The notes under the pieces were generated by a model that saw only the letters and a list, made by a program, of their open reading frames with translations, made no database searches and was not told the DNA's origin. Positions 8,870 through 17,738 of a stretch of 64,000 nt of DNA are shown one piece after another; the first letter of the stretch is position 1; each line of letters opens with the position of its first letter. The translations under genes and the position numbers were made by a program. The stretch is taken from positions 1-64,000 of the forward strand of contig CADAZU010000004.1 in assembly GCA_902792535.1 (NCBI GenBank), given 5' to 3'. Source of the stretch: an uncultured Bacteroidales bacterium. Its GTDB lineage: Bacteria; Bacteroidota; Bacteroidia; Bacteroidales; Paludibacteraceae.

Positions 8870-9285
8870 TATTGCACGGCGTGAAGGATGTCCATAATAG
8901 GCGTTTTGGCGATCGAGATCAGCTCGCAGTCATAGGACTGGAGCGCCTGTTTGAGCGCAAAAACAGCGTCGTCCAGCATGCTGGCTTGCACAAGTACAGA
9001 TACATTCTTGCGGGTCTCTTTATCGCCGTCAATGGTGATCATCTCTACGCGCGCTTTGTACCAGAACTCGCCGCCTTCGTTCGGGAAAACCTCAAAATAC
9101 TGGCTGCGTTTGCAGTTCTGCACCTCGCAGTCGCCGAAGACGAAAGGCTTGATCTCCTCCATCAGGCAGTTCTCTGCGTCTGCAAAACTAACAGCGCCAT
9201 CTACCAGGTACACTTCTTTTGCCTTGCCGGGATTATCTTCTCCCGTCTGGCGGTCATAATGAACTTTAATCTCGTGAAAAATCAT
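8869..9285 (-). CDS. DUF4494 family protein
   Basis: 138 residues, soluble, no signal peptide. I recognise the DUF4494 pattern typical of Bacteroidetes (VYLVDGAVSFADAENCLMEE, YFEVFPNEGGEFWYKARV). Function unknown. It sits just before glsA, sharing one base with it, so it is cotranscribed with glycine-lipid genes, although family members elsewhere are not restricted to that context as far as I know. The upstream 31 nt contain a TTTACAATTT micro-repeat. Confidence 0.8.
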   Translation of the reverse strand: MIFHEIKVHYDRQTGEDNPGKAKEVYLVDGAVSFADAENCLMEEIKPFVFGDCEVQNCKRSQYFEVFPNEGGEFWYKARVEMITIDGDKETRKNVSVLVQASMLDDAVFALKQALQSYDCELISIAKTPIMDILHAVQ

Positions 9286-9287
9286 AT

Positions 9288-9326
9288 CATTTACAATTTA
9301 GTCATTTACAATTTGGTCATTTGAAA
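9288..9326. repeat. Micro-repeat, TCATTTACAATTT units
   Basis: Three near-copies of TCATTTACAATTT/TCATTTACAATTTGG/TCATTTG in tandem fill the gap between the phosphatase-fold gene and DUF4494. The same unit, with CC for CA, appears twice inside mutY (57483-57515 and 57648-57685). Confidence 0.75.
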
Positions 9327-10780
9327 ATGAGTTCCGCCACGTCCGTAGCGTCTAATCGGCCTTGCGGCATAGGACGCAGGGTGCCCGTCCAGAAGAGCAA
9401 GGGCGAAGCGGGGTTGTCGTCAATCACATGATCCACCGCTTTTTTCTCGTCCTGCATGAGTCTCCATCCGGGCTGGACCATAAAGACGACATCGCCCGTA
9501 AACCGTTTGTTGAGCGTAGCTCCCAGCAAGGGATAGTGGAACGCTTCGTATCCGGGCATAGCAATCTGCACGCCCTCAAAATCCATCAGGAAATTCGCTA
9601 CTTGACGCTGAATAGTCTCCAGCGGGAGCCGCTTCTGCTCAATGAGCGTGCGGTTCAAATAAAGGGATTGCCCATACGCGCCGTCCACCCATCGCTCATG
9701 ACCGTATAGCGCCATGAGATACGTGCCCGTAAGAGCCGCCGCGCGGTCGGCATTAAAGAGTTGGACAGGCATATGTATGTCGCTCAGCGTCTGGGCGGAA
9801 GTGCCTAAGATCGGTCTGCCCACGACGAGAAGCTGGTAGTTCTCTCTGCCGATACGGCGGTCCAGCTGCTCCATCAGAAATCCCAGATCTTGATTCAGCC
9901 GCAGGTACATGTCTTCTTGTTCCGCGCTGGCGATCTGGTCGGTCTCCGCCGCAGGGGAGAGGGTGTTGAGTTGCAGCATGACCAGATCCGGCGTAGCGTC
10001 TGTTCCCAGTTTCTCCGTCTGCTGGATTGCCAATGCCAGTTCGATCACAAGCGTATTGGCTTCCGGCGAACGCAGGAGTACATCGCCCACGGTATATGCG
10101 AATCCTTTCTTTTTCTCTTGCGGAGTCGGCGCAGAATACGTCAATATATCCATGCGAGGCGTCCATTGGCGCGCCGCGAGCGTAGCAATACGGTTCGATT
10201 TGTTCTGCTCATACGCCGCTCTGGTCAGTCCTTCGCTATACGCCGCCGTGGCAACCCATTTCAGGTTCTCCGGCTCTATCCAGCAGCAGGCATTGGCGGT
10301 ATGTCCGGCGAGCAAGATACTGGTCTGCGGAGTGATCCCCACGGCGTATATTTTGGCGTTCGGATAGTTGAGTCTCATCCGGTCTGTGATCGTCTGTGCG
10401 AGCAGTACGCGCGGGGAGAGATGCAGCGGCGTCCCGATACCGTGCGTCGTTGCGTCCTCCAGCATAGGATGCGTGTTCCGGTCGCGCCGCAGGAAATAGG
10501 TGTCCATGGAATAGCCATGCCTGTCCGGCGTAACACCCGTCATTAGGGTAGCGGTCGTCTCGTCGCCGCCATAGACCAAGTGGGGATAAGTTACAGTCGT
10601 CTGAAAAGCTTCTTCGCTCAGCGTCCTCAGACCGCCTTGCTGCCAGTACGGACGGAGCAGAGTGAGGTTCTCCGCCGTCATACCATCTACTACCGCTACC
10701 ACCGTCAGACGCGGCGCCGCGAAAGCAGACGAAGCAAACAGGCTGAAGATCAACGTAATATATAGATAAATCTTGCGCAT
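9317..10780 (-). CDS. Alkaline-phosphatase-superfamily protein lacking key metal ligands
   Basis: 487 residues from ATG 10780, which places a signal peptide (MRKIYLYITLIFSLFASSAFA) at the N-terminus; the frame is open further upstream to 10909. The fold is that of PafA/nucleotide pyrophosphatases: VVAVVDGM, GGDETTATLMTGVTPDRHG. Where active relatives have an Asp-x3-His pair and an ADHG motif, this protein reads LQLNTLSPAA and VVGRPILG, so three expected zinc ligands are absent. It is therefore probably not an active phosphatase and may bind a ligand or partner in the periplasm. It overlaps the DUF4105 gene by 31 nt. Confidence 0.75.
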   Translation of the reverse strand: MRKIYLYITLIFSLFASSAFAAPRLTVVAVVDGMTAENLTLLRPYWQQGGLRTLSEEAFQTTVTYPHLVYGGDETTATLMTGVTPDRHGYSMDTYFLRRDRNTHPMLEDATTHGIGTPLHLSPRVLLAQTITDRMRLNYPNAKIYAVGITPQTSILLAGHTANACCWIEPENLKWVATAAYSEGLTRAAYEQNKSNRIATLAARQWTPRMDILTYSAPTPQEKKKGFAYTVGDVLLRSPEANTLVIELALAIQQTEKLGTDATPDLVMLQLNTLSPAAETDQIASAEQEDMYLRLNQDLGFLMEQLDRRIGRENYQLLVVGRPILGTSAQTLSDIHMPVQLFNADRAAALTGTYLMALYGHERWVDGAYGQSLYLNRTLIEQKRLPLETIQRQVANFLMDFEGVQIAMPGYEAFHYPLLGATLNKRFTGDVVFMVQPGWRLMQDEKKAVDHVIDDNPASPLLFWTGTLRPMPQGRLDATDVAELIFK

Positions 10781-11742
10781 AAATGAGTCAAAGGAATAAT
10801 TAGTAATCTCCATCCGAATCCGACGAGCGGGTGGCAGGAGAAGAAAGTCAGGAAAGCAACGAGTAGCAGCAACAGCCCATACAGGCATGCCATCGTTATA
10901 TCCAGCCATCGGGAGCGTTTATGGCGCTTTCGGTCCCGATAACTGATGCCTGCTACCAGCAGGAAATAGATAATAAGCCCCAATTCCCATGAGGCATACC
11001 ACGGTGTCTCGGCAATGCGGAACGTACCCGTATGATGGTTTTGAACCAGCGGCGCACCATTGTTCCTATGCGCCGAAGCCATATACAGCATCAGTTCTTC
11101 CGGCAGGAAGAGCCGCTGTTCGTCGCTCATGGGGAGGTCGGCTTTAGGACCAAAGAGCAGGTTAATGCCGGCATTTGCCCAAGAGTGAGGACCTGTATAA
11201 TGACGAATAAAACGGCGGTAACTATCACCTGTGTAGCCTTTATAGTCCGAAATGACAGAGTCGCCCATCACACTCTTGATTAACCGGTAAGGCCGTGTCG
11301 CGCAGTTGTCGAAAACGAAATTATACAGATACTTGCGGTTCTCCGGCTGGTAGTTCTCCACGAGTTTGTCCCACAAGAGGTTCTGTTGCTCGGGAGTTAG
11401 ATTCAGCACTTGTTCATAGACCGGGCGTTTCTCCCGATTGTACTCGCGCATAAACCAGTAGTAAGGCGTCGCGCCCAACTCATACCATGTCTCGCCCCGC
11501 ACGAACTTCCAATAGAAATGGTCGGTGTTGAAATCAAAGATACCATAGTTGAACACGATATCTATTTCGTTCGGCTCGTCCAGCACGCGGACGGCGGTAT
11601 GTCCGTAGCGCGCGTACAGCTCTCTCCCCGGCGCACAGGTCAGCAGCGAGATCTGCGCTTCCGGACTCAGCGTCTGCGCTTGGATGCCCAGACTCAAAAC
11701 CAAGCAGAAGAATAGGATAGATGTCCGAAGATTATGCCACAT
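10750..11742 (-). CDS. DUF4105 membrane protein
   Basis: About 330 residues. A signal peptide (RTSILFFCLVLSLGIQAQ) is followed by a DUF4105-type domain: LYARYGHTAVRVLDE, FNYGIFDFNTDHFYWKFVRGETWYELG, YNFVFDNCATRPYRLI. The conserved His and the FDNCAT Cys resemble a papain-like or NlpC-type hydrolase site, but I know of no proven activity. Two to three transmembrane segments close the protein (WELGLIIYFLLVAGISY, ITMACLYGLLLLLVAFLTFFS, LLIIPLTHLCARFIYIL). ATG 11742 is chosen; ATG 11766 is also possible. It overlaps the upstream PAP2-like gene by 11 nt. Confidence 0.8.
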   Translation of the reverse strand: MWHNLRTSILFFCLVLSLGIQAQTLSPEAQISLLTCAPGRELYARYGHTAVRVLDEPNEIDIVFNYGIFDFNTDHFYWKFVRGETWYELGATPYYWFMREYNREKRPVYEQVLNLTPEQQNLLWDKLVENYQPENRKYLYNFVFDNCATRPYRLIKSVMGDSVISDYKGYTGDSYRRFIRHYTGPHSWANAGINLLFGPKADLPMSDEQRLFLPEELMLYMASAHRNNGAPLVQNHHTGTFRIAETPWYASWELGLIIYFLLVAGISYRDRKRHKRSRWLDITMACLYGLLLLLVAFLTFFSCHPLVGFGWRLLIIPLTHLCARFIYILR

Positions 11743-12370
11743 ACGAATAGATACAATAAGGAACACAGGTGCAGAACAGCCCCATCAGCCATCCTGCGGA
11801 CACCTGCGCGGGCGTGTGTGCGTTCAGGCGCAGGCGCGCCCACATAAGTAATAAGGAAAGTCCTGCCCATAGACCTATTGTGCCCCAGGTGGGAATAGCG
11901 CCAATGCCGAGGCAATAGGCAAAGATTCCGCCTACCAGACCTCCAAAGCCGGTGAGGTGCGCACTGATCTTCCATCTGCGATTGATCCATGCTACGATCG
12001 CTATCGCCGCGGTTCCGCCTATCGCAATGAGCGAGAGGAACAAAGGTGCATGCAGTATGGAGGCCAGAAAATAGCTCCAGAAAGCGAACCCTAATGTCGA
12101 ATAGATATAGGGCATGGTTCGTTCGTTCGGGTTCTCAATTTGCAGGTCTTTGACGAGCCCCCGCTTCATCATAACCCATATAGCGGAGATGGGCAGAACG
12201 CAGGTGAAGACAAACGTCCCTAATATAGCGACCGCTATCCAAATTCCGTTGAGCGGCGCGACATGTATGCCGTGCGCATAGCAGAAAAGCCCCATGCCGT
12301 AAGTGGGGATAAAGAGCGGATAGAGAATGATACTCAATGCTTTAGCTACTATGTCAAGAGCGCGATTCAT
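11732..12370 (-). CDS. PAP2-like integral membrane protein
   Basis: 212 residues with about six hydrophobic segments. Loop motifs resemble the PAP2 phosphatase signature: PNERTMPY, ISAHLTGFGG and ARLRLNAHTPAQVSAGW, where the last is close to the third motif (SRxxxxxHxxxD) but has Gln in place of Asp. Such proteins hydrolyse lipid phosphates such as undecaprenyl diphosphate or phosphatidate. Its ATG overlaps the end of rpoN by 4 nt, which places it in the long minus-strand operon. Activity is uncertain because the motifs are imperfect. Confidence 0.75.
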   Translation of the reverse strand: MNRALDIVAKALSIILYPLFIPTYGMGLFCYAHGIHVAPLNGIWIAVAILGTFVFTCVLPISAIWVMMKRGLVKDLQIENPNERTMPYIYSTLGFAFWSYFLASILHAPLFLSLIAIGGTAAIAIVAWINRRWKISAHLTGFGGLVGGIFAYCLGIGAIPTWGTIGLWAGLSLLLMWARLRLNAHTPAQVSAGWLMGLFCTCVPYCIYSYVA

Positions 12371-13878
12371 AGAATACTCTTTCTCAACCGGGCTACCGGG
12401 ATGCCGAGTTGGTCTCTGTATTTGGCGATCGTGCGTCGCGCGATAGGGTAACCATGGGCTTCCATAGCTGTGACTAACTGTTCGTCGGTCAACGGCTTTT
12501 GTTTGTCTTCTCCGTTCACCAACTCTTGCAGGATCTTCTTGATTTCCCGGGTGGACACCTCGTCGCCCTCGGCATTCGTCATGGATTCGGAGAAGAAATA
12601 TTTGAGCGGATAGATCCCGAACCGCGTCTGCACATACTTGCTGTTACTTACGCGCGAGATGGTGGATACGTCATAGCCCGTTTTGTCCGCGATGTCCTGT
12701 AGTACCATAGGCTTGAGGCTGGTCTCTTCGCCGTCCAAGAAGAACTCATATTGCGCTTTTAGGATAGCGGTCATAGTCTTCATCAGCGTCTCGTTGCGCT
12801 GCTTGATGGCGTCGATAAACCACTGCGCCGAGTTCAGCCGCTGGCGAATGAACGAAGTCGCCTGTTTGGTCTCTTTGGTGTTGGGCATTTTGCTGTATTC
12901 CTCCAGCATATTGGTATATTCGCGGCTGACATGCAGCTCCGGTATATCGCCGGTATTGAGCACTACGTATAGCTCCTCGTCGCGCTCCTCGATCGTGAAA
13001 TCGGGAATGATGGTCTCCCGCTGGGTCTCATAGACATTGCCGGTAAAGGCATTGGCGGGTTTTTGGTTCAGATGAACGATCTCTTGTACCGCGGCTTGGA
13101 AGGCTTCTTCGCTACATTCCAGACGCTGGATGATCTTGTCAAAATGGTGTTTGGAGAAACTCTCGAAATGTTGGCTGAGAATCTGATATGCCAAGTCGAT
13201 ACTCTCCGAGGGAGCCTCTTCGCGCTTGACTTCCAACTGTCTCAACAGACACTCCTGCAAGTTCGCCGAAGCAATGCCGGGAGGGTCAAACTGCTTGATC
13301 TGGCGCACGATATCCTCCATCTCTTCGTCCGTGACGGAGATCTGCTCTTGGAACATGATATCGTCCACCAACTGCTCTGTTGTGCGGCGCAGATAGCCGT
13401 CGTCGTCGATATTACCCAACACCCATTTGGCGATGTGGCGCTGCGGCTTGGTCATTTGGGTCAGGTAGATCTGCGATTTCAGTTCCTCTATCAGACTGCT
13501 TCCGCCGATGATAGGCACCTCCCGTTTGTCGTCGTCTGCTGACCCGTACTGGGGTTGCAGCATATAACTCGGCGTCTCGTCGTCGGATACATACTGCTCG
13601 TAGTTGAACTCATCGTTTTGCAGCGGGTCGCGCTCACGGCCTTCTTCATAGCCGTCTTCGGGCATATAACTTTCGTCGAATTCCTCGTAGTTGTCTGCCC
13701 CTTCTTCTCTCTCTGCTTCGTCGCGCCCTTCCTCCAATGCCGGATTCTCCTGCAACTCTTCGTTGATCCGTTGCACCAGCTCAATGGATGGCAGCTCCAG
13801 CATGCGGATTACTTGGATCTGCGTGGGAGACAACTTGGTCGTTTGGGTTAATGTTTGTTGAAGGCCTACTTTTTGCAT
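12367..13878 (-). CDS. rpoN: RNA polymerase sigma-54 factor RpoN
   Basis: 503 residues. Region I at the N-terminus is Gln/Leu-rich (LQQTLTQTTKLSPTQIQVIRMLELPSIELVQRINEELQENPALEEG), which contacts activator ATPases. An acidic region II (about 60-110) follows, then the core-binding domain, and the C-terminal RpoN box ARRTIAKYRDQL that reads the -24 element. Length and order are normal. Transcription from sigma-54 promoters needs an AAA+ enhancer-binding protein; none lies in this window. It is embedded between the DegT aminotransferase gene (13-nt overlap) and the PAP2-like gene. Confidence 0.97.
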   Translation of the reverse strand: MQKVGLQQTLTQTTKLSPTQIQVIRMLELPSIELVQRINEELQENPALEEGRDEAEREEGADNYEEFDESYMPEDGYEEGRERDPLQNDEFNYEQYVSDDETPSYMLQPQYGSADDDKREVPIIGGSSLIEELKSQIYLTQMTKPQRHIAKWVLGNIDDDGYLRRTTEQLVDDIMFQEQISVTDEEMEDIVRQIKQFDPPGIASANLQECLLRQLEVKREEAPSESIDLAYQILSQHFESFSKHHFDKIIQRLECSEEAFQAAVQEIVHLNQKPANAFTGNVYETQRETIIPDFTIEERDEELYVVLNTGDIPELHVSREYTNMLEEYSKMPNTKETKQATSFIRQRLNSAQWFIDAIKQRNETLMKTMTAILKAQYEFFLDGEETSLKPMVLQDIADKTGYDVSTISRVSNSKYVQTRFGIYPLKYFFSESMTNAEGDEVSTREIKKILQELVNGEDKQKPLTDEQLVTAMEAHGYPIARRTIAKYRDQLGIPVARLRKSIL

Positions 13879-15005
13879 AACTCTAATACAGCAGAAGTGA
13901 TGTATTCCAATTGCTCCTCGTCCAGTTCGGTATGCATCGGGAGTGAGAGCACGCAGGACGCCAGCTTCTCCGCGGTGGGGAAGTCTCCGTCTTTATAGCG
14001 TGGGTCGAGGTACGCTTTCTGTTGGTGCAAGGGTACGGGGTAATATATCATTGCCGGAATGCCGCGCTCCGCGAGACCTTCGCGCAAAGCATCTCTGTCT
14101 GCGCCCACTACGCGCAGCGTGTATTGGTGGAAGACATGAGTAGAGTGGGCTTGACGTCCCGGAATAAGCAACTGCTCGCAGCCGGAGAATGCTTTGTCAT
14201 AATAGGCTGCGGCGCGCTGGCGAGCCGCGATATATTCGTCCAGATGGGGTAACTTGGCATCCAAAACGGCAGCCTGAATACTATCCAGACGGCTGTTGAC
14301 TCCAATCATGTCATGGTGGTAACGAACGACCATACCATGGTTGGCAATGGCGCGCATTTTGGCAGCCAGCTCATCGTCGTTGGTGAAGATCGCGCCTCCG
14401 TCTCCGTAGCAGCCGAGGTTCTTGGAGGGGAAGAAAGAGGTGCAGCCGATGTCGCCTATCGTACCGGCTTGCTTGGTCTCGCCGTTGGAGAACGTGTATT
14501 TCGCTCCGATCGCCTGGCATGCGTCCTCTACTAGGTAGAGATGGTGCTCTTTCGCAATCTCCATCAGGGACTCCATGTCTGCGCACTGGCCGAACAGATG
14601 CACGGGCACTATGGCTTTGGTGCGCGGGGTGATAGCGCGGCGGACGGACTCAATGTCCATGTTCATCGTCTCCCAGTCCACATCCACCACTACCGGCGTG
14701 AGCCCCAGCAGAGCTACTACTTCTGCTGTCGCAATAAAGGTGAAAGTAGGAGTGATCACTTCGTCACCAGGCTTGAGACCAAGTCCCATCAGCGCAATCT
14801 GCAGCGCGTCAGTACCATTTCCTACCGGGATCACATGTCTGGCTCCGGTGTATTGCTCTAAATGGTGCTGAAAATCAGTCACTTTCTGCCCCTTGACAAA
14901 AGAGGCTGTTTCAATCACTTCTTGTATGCCTGCGTCGATCTCTTCTTTGATACGCAAATATTGCGTATGGAGATCTACCATTTGTATTTTTTTCTCGTTT
15001 TTCAT
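13866..15005 (-). CDS. DegT/DnrJ/EryC1/StrS-type sugar aminotransferase
   Basis: 379 residues from ATG 15005, which forms TAATG with the YbbR stop; the frame is open to 15047. PLP-dependent, with GTDALQIALMGLGLKPGDEVITPTFTF, VEDACQAIGA, and SFFPSKNLGCYGDGGAI in which the Lys should carry PLP. Family members aminate nucleotide-linked keto sugars for O-antigen, capsule or protein glycans. No other sugar-nucleotide gene is nearby, so the substrate is open. It is translated together with YbbR and RpoN by overlaps on both sides. Confidence 0.93.
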   Translation of the reverse strand: MKNEKKIQMVDLHTQYLRIKEEIDAGIQEVIETASFVKGQKVTDFQHHLEQYTGARHVIPVGNGTDALQIALMGLGLKPGDEVITPTFTFIATAEVVALLGLTPVVVDVDWETMNMDIESVRRAITPRTKAIVPVHLFGQCADMESLMEIAKEHHLYLVEDACQAIGAKYTFSNGETKQAGTIGDIGCTSFFPSKNLGCYGDGGAIFTNDDELAAKMRAIANHGMVVRYHHDMIGVNSRLDSIQAAVLDAKLPHLDEYIAARQRAAAYYDKAFSGCEQLLIPGRQAHSTHVFHQYTLRVVGADRDALREGLAERGIPAMIYYPVPLHQQKAYLDPRYKDGDFPTAEKLASCVLSLPMHTELDEEQLEYITSAVLELCKK

Positions 15006-15919
15006 TATTGCTCTACCATAAATTCCACTACGCCCGGGTATGCCCATGCGGAAGTGATGTTGGGATTGGAATATCGCAATTCAACATCCAGCTTGTCTGT
15101 TCTTTCCTTGCTATAGTAGCAAACCGCCTTGATGTCCGAAGCATGTACTTGCGCGAAATGGCTCATGCCCATGCGCACATTCACTTCCACTTCGTTCGGG
15201 AAAAGCCGCAGGTGTACGCCTTCCGGCACGCCGGCGACGCGCAGAGGGATGATAAACTTCTTCTCGGTGAACCGTTCGGTGATAATACGCATATCGATGC
15301 TGTCTGTCTCGGCGCGCACACCCTTGGGCAAGCATAGCGCAAGACGTACGTCCATCGTGTCAGTCACATCCTCCATTACTTCTGCCTGGGTGTAGATCGA
15401 GTCAATGCGGGCGAGTGTCTTGTCGCTTCCGAAAATCTTGATGGTCTTGCGGCTCAGGATCGGTTCGCCTTCCATCTGAAACTCCGTGGCAGGGTGGATG
15501 ACACATGCCATCGCTATTCCTACGGTCTTCTCCTGCTCCGTGAAGTACGGGCAACTGATTTCTTCCGGCTTGGTGTCGATGAGACGGCTGGTACCTTGCA
15601 GAATATCGCTAATACTGCGTCGCAGCGCGTCCGAAGGCACATGGATTGTTCCTTTTTCACCATGGATATACTGCCTCAGGTCGATTGTCAGGTGCAGCGG
15701 CTCGCGGTGGTACGTATTCAATCGCGCACCCGCGTCGCGCACTTCGATCATTACGGTGTCCGGCAGACCCGGTTCGCCCAGACCGATATTACCCGGCTTG
15801 CCGGTGTATTGGATCATTACCGGAACGCGGGTGTTGCGCACCGACTGCATCGCGTGACCATACCAGATCACAGCCGCCAATACGACAAACAGCAGGAATG
15901 TGAGTATATCCCTCTTCAC
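15005..15919 (-). CDS. YbbR-like domain protein
   Basis: 304 residues. One N-terminal membrane anchor (ILTFLLFVVLAAVIWYGHA) is followed by an extracytoplasmic chain of beta-rich YbbR-type repeats (for example VPVMIQYTGKP, FIIPLRVAGVPEGVHLRLFPNEVEVNV). In Firmicutes the equivalent CdaR regulates diadenylate cyclase, but in Bacteroidales the role is not established. The order NusB-YajC-YbbR is common in this order of bacteria, and a coaE gene that often follows is not present here. Confidence 0.85.
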   Translation of the reverse strand: MKRDILTFLLFVVLAAVIWYGHAMQSVRNTRVPVMIQYTGKPGNIGLGEPGLPDTVMIEVRDAGARLNTYHREPLHLTIDLRQYIHGEKGTIHVPSDALRRSISDILQGTSRLIDTKPEEISCPYFTEQEKTVGIAMACVIHPATEFQMEGEPILSRKTIKIFGSDKTLARIDSIYTQAEVMEDVTDTMDVRLALCLPKGVRAETDSIDMRIITERFTEKKFIIPLRVAGVPEGVHLRLFPNEVEVNVRMGMSHFAQVHASDIKAVCYYSKERTDKLDVELRYSNPNITSAWAYPGVVEFMVEQ

Positions 15920-15934
15920 CTCGATTCAGTTTCT

Positions 15935-16276
15935 TTATTTCTTCTCGTCTTTGGCTGCAGCCTGCGCAGCGTCCGTAGCGTCGGCGAAGACGCTGTCTTT
16001 GCTTACTTTGATGGTAACGTCTTTTGCGATAGTGATGATAAATGTGGTCTCTTGTACCTCTTTGATCTCGCCGTAGATACCGCCTGCGGTCACTACCTTA
16101 TCGCCTTTTTTCATCGCCTCGCGTTGTGCTTGCAACTCTTTCTGTTTCTTCGTCTGAGGACGAATCATAAAGAAATAGAATACGACGAAAATCAGGATCA
16201 TCATGATCCAGAAACTCCATTGACTACCTTGTGTTGCAGCGCCTTCCGCGGCCTGCAGGAAAATTAAATTCAACAT
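15935..16276 (-). CDS. yajC: Preprotein translocase accessory subunit YajC
   Basis: 113 residues. A single transmembrane helix (WSFWIMMILIFVVFYFFMI) is followed at once by RPQTKKQKE, the YajC signature, then a small domain with GDKVVTAGGIYGEI. YajC joins SecDF and YidC at the Sec channel. Its start is preceded by 46 nt of AT-rich spacer after nusB and it lies 15 nt upstream of the YbbR gene. Confidence 0.96.
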   Translation of the reverse strand: MLNLIFLQAAEGAATQGSQWSFWIMMILIFVVFYFFMIRPQTKKQKELQAQREAMKKGDKVVTAGGIYGEIKEVQETTFIITIAKDVTIKVSKDSVFADATDAAQAAAKDEKK

Positions 16277-16322
16277 ACTTGTTTATATTTATTTTTATGG
16301 TTATTATTTTCTAATCATTCAC

Positions 16323-17276
16323 TTACTTGACGCCGAGCGCCTTGAAGAGCGTACCCTCATTCTTCATATCGCGCAGGATCTCGGTCAGGATACCGTTGAT
16401 GAACATGTAACTCTTGTCTCCCGAGTAGTTCTTCGCCAACTCGATATATTCGTTCAGGGAAACGGTCAGCGCGATATCCTCAAACTCGGTGATCTCTGCC
16501 AGAGCGACCTCAATAATAATGCGGTCCATGTAAGCGATACGGTCTGCGTCCCATCCTTTGAGGTGCGCATTGATCATTTGCTCAAACTGCTCATGACCCT
16601 TGATGGATTTCTCCAACAGGGTAGAGGCGAATTTCACTTCCTCCTCGCTGTCAAACATCTCCAGCAGCGGGGTATCGGGTGTGCTGTCTTCGCTGAAGCG
16701 CTTGATGGTCTTGATAATATAACTGATGACAATATCGGCATCCACTGCCCAATTGGTTTTGTCCAGTACCAACTCCATCTCCTCCAGCGCATCGTAGAGC
16801 ACGTCATTCTCAATCATCAAGTGTTGGTAAATCTGTCTCCATAGACGCTTGTCATCCGCATAACTGCAAGTCTCGGCCCCCATGTATTGGCGGTAGAAGT
16901 CGCTCTCAATCAGTTTGCGATAGACGTCGGCTACAGCAGGCATACCGCTGTCCCAGCTCAACTGTTGCTCCTGCATGCGCTTGCGAAGGGCACGGTTGTC
17001 GAATAACTGCTGCGCCAACCTGTTGCGAACAAACCGCCTGTTGGGCGTCCACGACGAGTGCGTGGCGCGGGCGCGAGCAATCTGACCCTCCATCTCTCGC
17101 TGAGCGTATGCCGTCAGTTCGTTCGCAAAATCTAATAAAACAAAATATAAATCATACGTGTCCGCAAAACTCTTATTCAGCTCTTTGCGGGCTGTAAGTA
17201 GCGTCTTGTCCGTGTCCTTGTAATACGCGAACAACGTTTGGACAACACGCGTTCGCACCATAGTTCTATTGATCAT
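16323..17276 (-). CDS. nusB: Transcription antitermination factor NusB (long Bacteroidetes form)
   Basis: 317 residues from ATG 17276 (MINRTMVRTRVVQTLFAYY); an in-frame TTG at 17282 is less likely. The C-terminal half holds the NusB fold (SLNEYIELAKNYSGDKSYMFINGILTEILRDM). The N-terminal half is an extension typical of Bacteroidetes, about twice the length of the E. coli protein. NusB with S10 binds boxA in rRNA leaders. Promoter at 17293-17324; it probably starts the long operon reading down to 5741. Confidence 0.93.
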   Translation of the reverse strand: MINRTMVRTRVVQTLFAYYKDTDKTLLTARKELNKSFADTYDLYFVLLDFANELTAYAQREMEGQIARARATHSSWTPNRRFVRNRLAQQLFDNRALRKRMQEQQLSWDSGMPAVADVYRKLIESDFYRQYMGAETCSYADDKRLWRQIYQHLMIENDVLYDALEEMELVLDKTNWAVDADIVISYIIKTIKRFSEDSTPDTPLLEMFDSEEEVKFASTLLEKSIKGHEQFEQMINAHLKGWDADRIAYMDRIIIEVALAEITEFEDIALTVSLNEYIELAKNYSGDKSYMFINGILTEILRDMKNEGTLFKALGVK

Positions 17277-17292
17277 ACCCAAAAATTTTGCG

Positions 17293-17324
17293 CAAAGTTA
17301 CAAAAAAATTTGCACATATGCAAA
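17293..17324 (-). promoter_or_regulatory. Promoter for nusB (overlaps a divergent promoter)
   Basis: On the minus strand TTTG (17321-17324) and TAACTTTG (17293-17300) are 20 nt apart. It shares sequence with the divergent plus-strand promoter at 17309-17340, so occupancy of the two is probably mutually exclusive. Confidence 0.7.
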
Positions 17325-17340
17325 AAAAATCGTACCTTTG
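17309..17340 (+). promoter_or_regulatory. Promoter for the DUF3276 gene
   Basis: TTTG at 17309-17312 and TACCTTTG at 17333-17340 with 20 nt between. The start codon is 29 nt downstream. Confidence 0.75.
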
Positions 17341-17369
17341 CCGCAGTTTTTCTAACAAATAAGGAGAAA

Positions 17370-17738
17370 ATGGAGAAAAATCAAGAAGAAAGACGTGAAC
17401 AGGAGATCGTTTACAGCCGTTCAATTAAAGCCGGAAAACGTATTTACTACTTAGATGTACGCAAGGCGCGTAACAACGACCTCTATCTCTCTATTACGGA
17501 GAGTAAGCGTCGTCAAGCAGAGGGAGAAGAGGCTCCTTCTTTTGAGAAGCACAAACTTTTCCTCTATAAGGAAGACTTTGCTCACTTTACCGAAGGTCTG
17601 CAGGATGTGATTGCATTCGTGCAGAGCCAATTGGGCGAGATTGAGGCCCGTCCGGAGTACACGCCGGAGGAGACTGCTGAACCGGCAGCCGAAGGGGAAG
17701 AGCCCAAACGCAAAGGTTTTTTCGGGATCTTTAAGTAA
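17370..17738 (+). CDS. DUF3276 PUR-family nucleic-acid-binding protein
   Basis: 122 residues. ATG 17370 follows AAGGAG (17361-17366); the frame is open upstream to 17238 but that part lacks the family start. The core IVYSRSIKAGKRIYYLDVRKARNNDLYLSITESKR is the PUR-alpha-like fold shared with Borrelia BpuR and Bacteroidetes DUF3276 proteins, which bind single-stranded DNA or RNA. An acidic tail ends in the basic patch [11 protein letters not shown]. The stop overlaps the convergent coaBC end by 8 nt. Confidence 0.9.
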   Translation: MEKNQEERREQEIVYSRSIKAGKRIYYLDVRKARNNDLYLSITESKRRQAEGEEAPSFEKHKLFLYKEDFAHFTEGLQDVIAFVQSQLGEIEARPEYTPEETAEPAAEGEEPKRKGFFGIFK

